From: JACCZX01 sp040003315
GTDB taxonomy: Bacteria > Pseudomonadota > Gammaproteobacteria > Burkholderiales > Burkholderiaceae_F
Assembly (NCBI GenBank): GCA_040003315.1
Contig: JBDUCU010000066.1
Location: 1 to 15,587 of the forward strand
Direction: 5' to 3'
DNA length: 15,587 bases
Shown in pieces: positions 7,249 through 12,091 of this stretch (positions within the stretch are counted from its first letter, which is position 1; each line of letters opens with the position of its first letter). The position numbers and the translations under genes were made by a program. The notes beneath the pieces were generated by a model that saw only the letters and a list, made by a program, of their open reading frames with translations, was not told the origin of the DNA and did not search any database.

Positions 7249-8418
7249 CTACTGCGCGCGTTCAAGCACGCTCAGATAGTTCGCGACTGCGGCGCCACCC
7301 ATATTGAACACGGCGCCGACACGGGCATTCTCGATCTGCATCGCGCCGGCCTCTCCGTTCAGCTGCATCGCGGCCATCACGTGCTGCGAAACACCGGTAG
7401 CGCCAATCGGATGGCCGCGCGACTTCAGGCCACCCGATGGGTTGATCGGCAGCGAGCCGCCCTTGGCAGAGATGCCATCCAGGATCACACGCGCGCCCTG
7501 GCCGTGCGGTGCCAGCCCCATCGCTTCGTACTCGAGCAGTTCGGCGATCGTGAAGCAATCGTGCGTCTCTACGAAGTCGAGATCGGAGAGCGAAGCATCA
7601 GCGGCCTTCAGGCCACGGCCCCAGGCCAGCGCCGCGCCTTCAAAGCGCGTGCTATCGCGCCGTGACAGCGGCAAAAAATCGTTGACCTGCGTGCGCGAAC
7701 GCCAGCGTACAGCGGGCATGGTGGCGTTGGCCGAGAGTTCGTTGGACAGCACCAGTGCGGCAGCTCCGTCGGAAACCAACGAGCAGTCCGAGCGTTTCAG
7801 CGGACCGGCCACGAATGGATTCTTATCGGACGGGTTGCGGCAGAAATCGAAGCCCAGATCGCGCTTCATATGCGCGTAAGGGTTGTTCACGCCGTTGCGA
7901 TGGTTCTTGGCCGAGATCGCAGCGAGTGCATCCGATTGATCGCCAAAGCGCTCGAAGTAATCTGCAGCAATCTTGCCAAATACTCCGGCGAACCCTCCAG
8001 GCGTATCTCCCTCTTCCTTGACATACGAACACTTCAGTAGCGTTTCACCGATCTGCTGGTTGGGCAGCGTGTTCATCTTCTCCATGCCAATAACCAAGGC
8101 ACGCTTGACCCGTCCGCTTCCGATTGCATCGAGTGCGGCCCAGATCGCGGCGGAGCCGGTGGCGCAGGCATTCTCGACTCGGACCGCGGGTGTATGGCGG
8201 AACTCGGGAATGGCCATACCGACCGTCGACGCGCTGAAGTCCTGCCGCACAAAGCCCGCGTTGAAGTGGCCGACAAAGATGCCGTCGATGTCCGCGAGTT
8301 CGAGTCCCGCCCTTTCAATCGCGGGCAGAGCTGCATCGCGGATCATCTGTTCGAGATCGATCGCGTCGAGTTTGCCAAACGGGGTGTGGCCCCAACCAAT
8401 GATGTATGACGTGTTCAT
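7249..8418 (-). CDS. SCP2/SCPx-type thiolase
   Basis: This 389-residue thiolase-fold enzyme is expected to cleave a 3-ketoacyl-CoA with CoA, or in reverse to condense two acyl-CoAs. Cys85 in VENACATGSAA is the acyl-accepting nucleophile. ETHDCFT at 285-291 gives the HDCF motif typical of the SCP2 branch. GHPIGATG at 335-342 supplies the second catalytic histidine, and NMGG at 372-375 replaces the C-terminal CxG of classical thiolases, again as in SCP2 types. Enzymes of this branch often work with a DUF35 OB-fold partner encoded next door; none is present, and two PPC proteins follow instead. I chose ATG 8418 because the conserved MNTSYIIGWGHTPFGK begins there and AAGG lies 8 nt upstream. It is the first gene of the minus-strand operon and is divergent from the IclR regulator, which probably controls it. 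Confidence 0.88.
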   Translation of the reverse strand: MNTSYIIGWGHTPFGKLDAIDLEQMIRDAALPAIERAGLELADIDGIFVGHFNAGFVRQDFSASTVGMAIPEFRHTPAVRVENACATGSAAIWAALDAIGSGRVKRALVIGMEKMNTLPNQQIGETLLKCSYVKEEGDTPGGFAGVFGKIAADYFERFGDQSDALAAISAKNHRNGVNNPYAHMKRDLGFDFCRNPSDKNPFVAGPLKRSDCSLVSDGAAALVLSNELSANATMPAVRWRSRTQVNDFLPLSRRDSTRFEGAALAWGRGLKAADASLSDLDFVETHDCFTIAELLEYEAMGLAPHGQGARVILDGISAKGGSLPINPSGGLKSRGHPIGATGVSQHVMAAMQLNGEAGAMQIENARVGAVFNMGGAAVANYLSVLERAQ

Positions 8419-8466
8419 TAGGTGCGCCTTCAAAAGTTTCCGGGGTCCGGTGGCCAATATTGCCTT

Positions 8467-8475
8467 GAACAGTTC
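8467..8475. repeat. Short palindrome in the divergent control region
   Basis: GAACAGTTC is a perfect 4-bp inverted repeat around a central A, 49 bp before the thiolase start. It may be a half-site or a chance match; it is recorded because it shares the region with two longer palindromes. Confidence 0.25.
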
Positions 8476-8490
8476 GGTTTACTATGTGAA

Positions 8491-8511
8491 GCGATCGGGA
8501 ATCCTGATCGC
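8491..8511. promoter_or_regulatory. Candidate operator: 21-bp near-perfect palindrome
   Basis: The left arm GCGATCGGGA and right arm TCCTGATCGC flank a central A. Nine of ten base pairs match: outer arms GCGATC/GATCGC, inner GGA/TCC, one mismatched pair. It lies between the divergent thiolase and iclR genes, 73 bp before the thiolase start. It would fall just downstream of the tentative minus-strand promoter at 8527-8557, a position suited to repression. IclR or another dimeric regulator is the likely ligand; this is inferred from symmetry and location. Confidence 0.5.
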
Positions 8512-8526
8512 CGGGATCTGCAAGGG

Positions 8527-8557
8527 ACTATAGTCAATGCTACTGTGGTGATTCAAG
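8527..8557 (-). promoter_or_regulatory. Tentative sigma70 promoter for the thiolase operon
   Basis: On the minus strand, TTGAAT (8557-8552) could serve as a -35 box and TATAGT (8532-8527) as a -10 box. The spacer is 19 nt, longer than the optimal 17. Transcription would start near 8520, about 100 nt before the thiolase ATG. The -10 box lies in the palindrome GACTATAGTC (8526-8535), so it reads as TATAGT on either strand. This is weak evidence. Confidence 0.3.
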
Positions 8558-8584
8558 CAGTTTTCATCGAGAACGTGAAAAAAC

Positions 8585-8601
8585 GGTCCACAATGTGATC
8601 C
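8585..8601. promoter_or_regulatory. Candidate operator: 17-bp palindrome with CACA-A-TGTG core
   Basis: GG..CACA-A-TGTG..CC is symmetric except for two base pairs between the core and the ends. It lies 44 bp before the iclR start in the divergent intergenic region. Size, symmetry and place fit an IclR-type dimer site that could give autoregulation. It differs in sequence from the 21-bp palindrome at 8491, so the two may bind different proteins. Confidence 0.45.
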
Positions 8602-8645
8602 TAAATCGACAATCGACCGCGATACCGAACACAATATGAACCGAG

Positions 8646-9473
8646 ATGTGGACTGTGAACAAGCCACTCGAAAAACTGGACGTTGCCGGAGCTCAGACAT
8701 TGCGCCGCGGACTTTCCGTGCTGCGCTTGCTGACCCGCGTCGGGCCGGGCGGCCTTCCGATGGGCGAGATCGGTCGTCGCCTCGAACTCAATAAAGCGAC
8801 TGCGGTTCGGCTGACCCGCACCTTGGTCGATGAGGGATTCGTTGTGCACGATCGTCCCTCCCGTCGCTACCGGCTGGGCCCTGAAGCGTTCGCGGTGGGC
8901 CTGGCCGCCGAACCCAGTTTCGAGTTGCAGCGCCTGGCGGCGCCGACGTTGCGCATGCTGGCTGGCGAGTCAGGCGACACCGTGTTCTTCACCGTGCTTC
9001 ACGGCTACGAGAGCATTTGCTTGTCGCGCGACGAGGGGGACTTTCCGATTCGCAATCAATTGATCAAGCCGGGCGATCGCTGGCCACTCGGCGTGGGCGC
9101 CGGCAGTTGCGCGATCCTTGCCGCCCTGTCGAATGACGAAATCGACAACGTGCTCGCGCTCAATGCGGCAATACGCGCCAACCGCTTCCCGCGCTGCACG
9201 GATGTGGCGATCCGCCGCCTGATTCGAGAGACACGCGATGTCGGCTATTGCCTGCAGCCGGGGCTAATCATCGAGGACAGCTGGGCGGTCGGAGTGGTCG
9301 TCAGGGATACGGACCGCAATCCAGTTGCCTCCATCAGTATCGCTGCGATCCGGTCGCGATTGGGGGCCGTACGCGGCCGCTCGCTTGGCAATCACTTGAT
9401 TCGCGCCAGCGAAGCATTGACTGCAATGCAAATCGAGGCGGCTGCCCACGCCGGCTCACAACGTACTGGATAG
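8646..9473 (+). CDS. IclR-family transcriptional regulator
   Basis: This is a 275-residue regulator. Residues 17-79 form the N-terminal winged helix-turn-helix: QTLRRGLSVLRLL, then MGEIGRRLELNKATAVRLTRTL, then the wing RRYRLG. Residues about 95-262 form the IclR effector domain, with WPLGVGAGSCAILA at 146-159 and VGYCLQPGLIIEDSWAVGVVV near 199-219, including the conserved core around Cys201. The start is ATG 8646; no good ribosome site is visible, GTG 8655 is possible, and an ATG at 8636 is out of frame. It is divergent from the thiolase operon and 3 nt upstream of the SDR gene. Such IclR proteins usually sense a pathway intermediate and control the adjacent catabolic genes, so regulation of both the minus-strand operon and its own SDR operon is likely but inferred. 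Confidence 0.92.
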   Translation: MWTVNKPLEKLDVAGAQTLRRGLSVLRLLTRVGPGGLPMGEIGRRLELNKATAVRLTRTLVDEGFVVHDRPSRRYRLGPEAFAVGLAAEPSFELQRLAAPTLRMLAGESGDTVFFTVLHGYESICLSRDEGDFPIRNQLIKPGDRWPLGVGAGSCAILAALSNDEIDNVLALNAAIRANRFPRCTDVAIRRLIRETRDVGYCLQPGLIIEDSWAVGVVVRDTDRNPVASISIAAIRSRLGAVRGRSLGNHLIRASEALTAMQIEAAAHAGSQRTG

Positions 9474-9476
9474 AAA

Positions 9477-10274
9477 ATGAACCCTACGCCTTCCGCCGCC
9501 CCCGTCGCCGTAGTCACCGGAGGCGCACGCGGCATCGGCCTCGCCATCGTTCGCTGGTTCCTGGCACAGGGTTACCGCGTCGCTTCAATCGACATCGATA
9601 CCGAAACTCTGATGCGGTCAGCTGCCGAACTGGGCGATCGCTCCCGCGTGCTGCCAGTTCCGTGCGACGTTTCAAAAGCTGACCAGGTGCAAACCGCGAT
9701 CGATCAGGTGGTCGCCGCATTCGGTCGCATCGATGCACTCGTCAACAACGCGGGCGTCGCGGTTTTTAAGCCAGTGGGCGAGACATCGTTCGACGAGTGG
9801 CGGCACGTACTGTCGACCAACCTGGACGGACCCTTTCTGTGCGCGCAGGCATGTGCACCCGTGATGCTGAAAACCGGAGGTGGCGCGATCGTCAACATCG
9901 CTTCGATTTCGGGATTGCGCGCCAGCACGTTGCGAGTGGCGTATGGCACCAGCAAGGCCGCAGTGATGCACTTGACCAAACAGCTTGCTGTCGAGCTGGG
10001 GTGTGTGGGCATTCGTGTGAACTGCATCGCGCCCGGTCCCGTTGACACGGACATGGCCAAGCTTGTCCACAGCGTTGCGATTCGCGCCGACTATCATGAT
10101 GTGATCCCGCTCGAGCGCTATGGAACGACCGACGAAATCGCGTCAGCTGCAGGATTTCTATGCAGTCCCGCGGCGAGCTACGTGAACGGTCAGGTACTGG
10201 CCGTCGACGGCGGGTTCGATGCAGCAGGTGTTGGACTTCCAACACTCCGCAAGAATTTCCTGCACAGAAGTTAA
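9477..10274 (+). CDS. Short-chain dehydrogenase/reductase (SDR, classical)
   Basis: This 265-residue NAD(P)-dependent oxidoreductase has a complete classical SDR core. TGGARGIG at 14-21 is the nucleotide-binding loop, NNAG is at 90-93, and the catalytic set is Asn115, Ser143, Tyr156 and Lys160 (YGTSK). Acidic residues Asp39 and Asp41 at the end of the second strand favour NAD over NADP, suggesting an oxidative role. IAPGPVDTDM (184-193) and the C-terminal VNGQVLAVDGGF are standard. The ATG lies 3 nt after the iclR stop, so translation is probably coupled. The probable job is oxidising a hydroxyl group on the imported acid or its CoA ester, giving the keto compound the thiolase needs. The closest family names (3-hydroxyacyl-CoA or 3-oxoacyl-ACP reductase) cannot be told apart here. 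Confidence 0.9.
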   Translation: MNPTPSAAPVAVVTGGARGIGLAIVRWFLAQGYRVASIDIDTETLMRSAAELGDRSRVLPVPCDVSKADQVQTAIDQVVAAFGRIDALVNNAGVAVFKPVGETSFDEWRHVLSTNLDGPFLCAQACAPVMLKTGGGAIVNIASISGLRASTLRVAYGTSKAAVMHLTKQLAVELGCVGIRVNCIAPGPVDTDMAKLVHSVAIRADYHDVIPLERYGTTDEIASAAGFLCSPAASYVNGQVLAVDGGFDAAGVGLPTLRKNFLHRS

Positions 10275-10287
10275 CGCTGCACCGGAA

Positions 10288-10477
10288 TCGATCTGCTTCA
10301 CGCTGACACTACGCGCTTCGTCATTCAGCACCTTCGCAGAAATCGTGTTGCCGCGCCAAGTGGTCATCAGACCGCTGGCACCGATCAGCTTGCTCAGGGA
10401 TTGCTCGCCTCGGCGTTCACGAGCGGCTCATTTCGAACTACGTCGATGAACCAGAGGAGAGTGCGCTCGTCGGCAGC
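10288..10477 (-). pseudogene. Remnant of a SAM-dependent methyltransferase gene
   Basis: Translating 10474-10394 on the minus strand gives ADERTLLWFIDVVRNEPLVN, then AEASNP and a stop. The intact methyltransferase nearby reads ADEPTIAWFIELVRNQALVN, then AGASDF, so 16 of the first 25 residues are identical. The next part continues only after a one-base frame change, with KLIGASG against ELIGSDD. A further piece, VLNDEA, six residues, then QI, matches the intact protein's VLQDEA, six residues, then QI (10331-10290). About 50 codons between these pieces are missing. The order is the same as in the intact gene. This is therefore a frameshifted, internally deleted, partial copy; its N-terminal half is not recognisable. 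It could be an old tandem duplicate or the leftover of an earlier gene at the end of the sox operon. It should not be expressed as a functional protein. Confidence 0.7.
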
Positions 10478-10654
10478 AGACGCAGCGCTCGCGCCGCACT
10501 AGAGCGGAGCAGACTCAACGGCCGACTGTGCGCTCGGGGTGGCCGCAAATCGATGACAAGAGCGGAGTCGGCGGGATGAATCGCGCGGCGAGAGCTTGAC
10601 GCCACCGCATTCAGGCGTGATCACCCGTGGTAGCCGTCGGCATTGAGGCAGCCG

Positions 10655-10678
10655 TCGCAAGCGCAATTGCGGTTGCGA
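10655..10678. repeat. 24-bp near-perfect palindrome
   Basis: The arms TCGCAAGCGCAA and TTGCGGTTGCGA pair at 11 of 12 positions around a perfect CGCAATTGCG core. It lies in the gene-poor region between convergent operons. It could form a stem on either RNA strand, but with no loop in the core and no T-run it is a poor terminator. It may be a protein-binding site or a dispersed repeat unit. Confidence 0.45.
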
Positions 10679-10712
10679 TGCCTCGGTACGCCGCGCCTCG
10701 GCAGCCCCTAAT

Positions 10713-10731
10713 GTAGACCGTTGACGTCTAC
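10713..10731. repeat. Inverted repeat, 6-bp stem
   Basis: GTAGAC and GTCTAC are separated by 7 nt, giving a short hairpin on either strand. It is immediately followed by the second inverted repeat, at 10745-10773. Confidence 0.3.
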
Positions 10732-10744
10732 TTCGCAGAGACAC

Positions 10745-10773
10745 GACCGCCCGCAATGGGACCGAAAGCGGTC
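10745..10773. repeat. Inverted repeats near the methyltransferase 3' end
   Basis: GACCGC at 10745-10750 is complementary to GCGGTC at 10768-10773, and a nested GACCG-AAAG-CGGTC hairpin spans 10760-10773. The element lies 63 bp beyond the methyltransferase stop, so it could slow or end sox operon transcription, or belong to a dispersed intergenic repeat of the genome. There is no U-run on the minus-strand RNA. Confidence 0.3.
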
Positions 10774-10835
10774 ATTTGATCGCGTGTATTCAGTTTGATC
10801 AGACATTGTGGCAGAGCGATTTCAGATCAGAACAG

Positions 10836-11558
10836 CTAATGCGGTATGCCGACGATGCGACGACCGATCAGCGCGATTTGTCCGGTACGCCCACGCTCCG
10901 CTTCGTCCTGCAACACTCGTTGAAGAAACGCGGCTGCGTCCGAAGTGGCCGGCAGCGTCGGAATCAAATAGCGATATAGATACGAAACCGATGACTCTTC
11001 TTCGATGTTGAAGTGCTCGGCGATGCAGCGATTCATCGCCTCCAACGAATGGACTTCATGGTTGTGATGATGTAGCCATGCGGCTGCGGGATCGTCGGAA
11101 CCTATCAGTTCGCTAATGAAATCACTTGCACCGGCGTTTACGAGCGCTTGATTGCGAACAAGTTCGATAAACCAGGCAATCGTCGGTTCGTCGGCAGCGT
11201 CGAATGCAAAGTCTTCGACAAGCAGTTTTCCTTCCGGCTTGAGCATGTCGCGCGCTTTCTGCGCGGCTTGCTGCAAGTCACCGACGTGATGCAGCGATCG
11301 TGTAAACGCGATCGCGTCGACTGGCGGGCTCTCGAACTCTGGCCAAGTCGCCTGAATGACTGGAACACCGCGCGCTTTCGCTTCGGCTGCGATGTCGCTA
11401 TCCGCATCCAATCCAATCACGCGATAGCCTCGATTTTGAAGCGCTAGCGCAACGTGCCCTTTGCCATAGCCAACTTCGATTACCTGCGCCGAGCGAGGAA
11501 GATGCTTCGTCAGAAAGGCTACCGTTTCCGCGGTCGCAACGTCGATCGGTGCGTTCAT
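10836..11558 (-). CDS. Class I SAM-dependent methyltransferase at the end of the sox operon
   Basis: This 240-residue protein has a Rossmann-like methyltransferase fold. Motif I VIEVGYGKGHVALAL is at 26-40, the acidic end of strand 2 is GLDAD at 49-53, and motif III/IV is AIAFTRSLHHV at 82-92 followed by LKPEGKLLVEDF at 106-117. The segment WLHHHNHEVH at 161-170 contains five histidines and could line the active site. ATG 11558 overlaps the soxG stop in an ATGA arrangement, so the two are translationally coupled; upstream in-frame residues lie inside soxG. The methyl acceptor is unknown. Being encoded with an enzyme that removes methyl groups from sarcosine, it may act on an amine, on a related metabolite, or on a product of one-carbon metabolism. 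That is inference. A decayed relative lies about 360 bp downstream. Confidence 0.82.
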   Translation of the reverse strand: MNAPIDVATAETVAFLTKHLPRSAQVIEVGYGKGHVALALQNRGYRVIGLDADSDIAAEAKARGVPVIQATWPEFESPPVDAIAFTRSLHHVGDLQQAAQKARDMLKPEGKLLVEDFAFDAADEPTIAWFIELVRNQALVNAGASDFISELIGSDDPAAAWLHHHNHEVHSLEAMNRCIAEHFNIEEESSVSYLYRYLIPTLPATSDAAAFLQRVLQDEAERGRTGQIALIGRRIVGIPH

Positions 11559-12091
11559 TGCGCTCGATAGCCAAATTGCGCGGCAGAGAATTCCAACGCC
11601 TCCCACACGTCGCGCGCAAAGCTGCGTGCGACCATGATCACGAAAGTAGGAGCCTCATTAGGTTTGTACAGAAGCGCATTGACGCGTGCGAACACGCTCT
11701 GTGCACAGTCGCCGGCGCGAAATGCGCGAGGATCCAGGTCAAGTGGGCAACCGGTGGCAAGCAACTCGGCGGCGCGGACACCTGCAACCTGGTAGGCCAC
11801 GCGCGACGCGGACAGATCGAACACTGCACCGCCAGCCGCATTAATCGCGTTGCGCTTTTCGATGAGGTGGGCAAGCGGCGAGTTCACCGCTTGTGTAACC
11901 AGCAGCCATGAACATGGACCGAGCCAGAATGCTGTCAGCGCATCACTGCGCGCAGTCGTGTTGGGGACGATTGGTAGTGAAATCGACAAATGTTGCGCCA
12001 CTTGATCGGTGAACTGAACTCGCGACGCATCGCCTTGCACGTTCCACGCAGCGACGATCGGCATCTCGGCGAGTGCGATCAAGTCAGACAC
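11555..12091 (-). CDS. soxG: Sarcosine oxidase, gamma subunit
   Basis: This 178-residue protein is the gamma subunit of heterotetrameric sarcosine oxidase, which supports the complex and the tetrahydrofolate-binding region of alpha. Recognisable family segments are LGPCSWLL at 57-64, FDLSASRVAYQVAG at 91-104, LATGCPLDLDPRAF at 111-124 with GDCAQS following, and the C-terminal VARSFARDVWEAL at 154-166. The start is GTG 12091, overlapping the soxA stop by 8 nt. The stop overlaps the methyltransferase start by 4 nt. Position directly after soxA is the normal soxBDAG order, which makes the call secure despite the low conservation typical of this subunit. Confidence 0.9.
   Translation of the reverse strand: MSDLIALAEMPIVAAWNVQGDASRVQFTDQVAQHLSISLPIVPNTTARSDALTAFWLGPCSWLLVTQAVNSPLAHLIEKRNAINAAGGAVFDLSASRVAYQVAGVRAAELLATGCPLDLDPRAFRAGDCAQSVFARVNALLYKPNEAPTFVIMVARSFARDVWEALEFSAAQFGYRAQ

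Larger units (their letters stand above)
10275..10835. other. 561-bp region without an intact gene, between convergent operons
   Basis: This region separates the SDR stop from the methyltransferase stop. Its left part (about 10288-10477) holds a decayed methyltransferase remnant on the minus strand. The middle and right parts hold inverted repeats at 10655-10678, 10713-10731 and 10745-10773. I find no intact coding sequence: the open frame at 10499-10756 on the minus strand is arginine/serine-rich with no domain pattern. No T-run that would make a clear intrinsic terminator is visible. Confidence 0.6.

Noticed and set aside
8636..8638. ATG as an alternative iclR start
   Set aside because: It is out of frame with the IclR coding sequence.
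10158..10367. 69-residue open frame on the minus strand as a gene
   Set aside because: Its first part matches the decayed methyltransferase remnant, and the rest is antisense to the SDR gene.
10499..10756. 85-residue open frame on the minus strand in the gap
   Set aside because: There is no domain pattern, it is rich in Arg and Ser, it has no ribosome site, and it contains the 24-bp palindrome; there is no support for a gene.
10655..10773. Intrinsic terminators for the convergent operons
   Set aside because: The stems are short or lack a loop, and none is followed by a T-run on either strand, so they are listed as repeats only.
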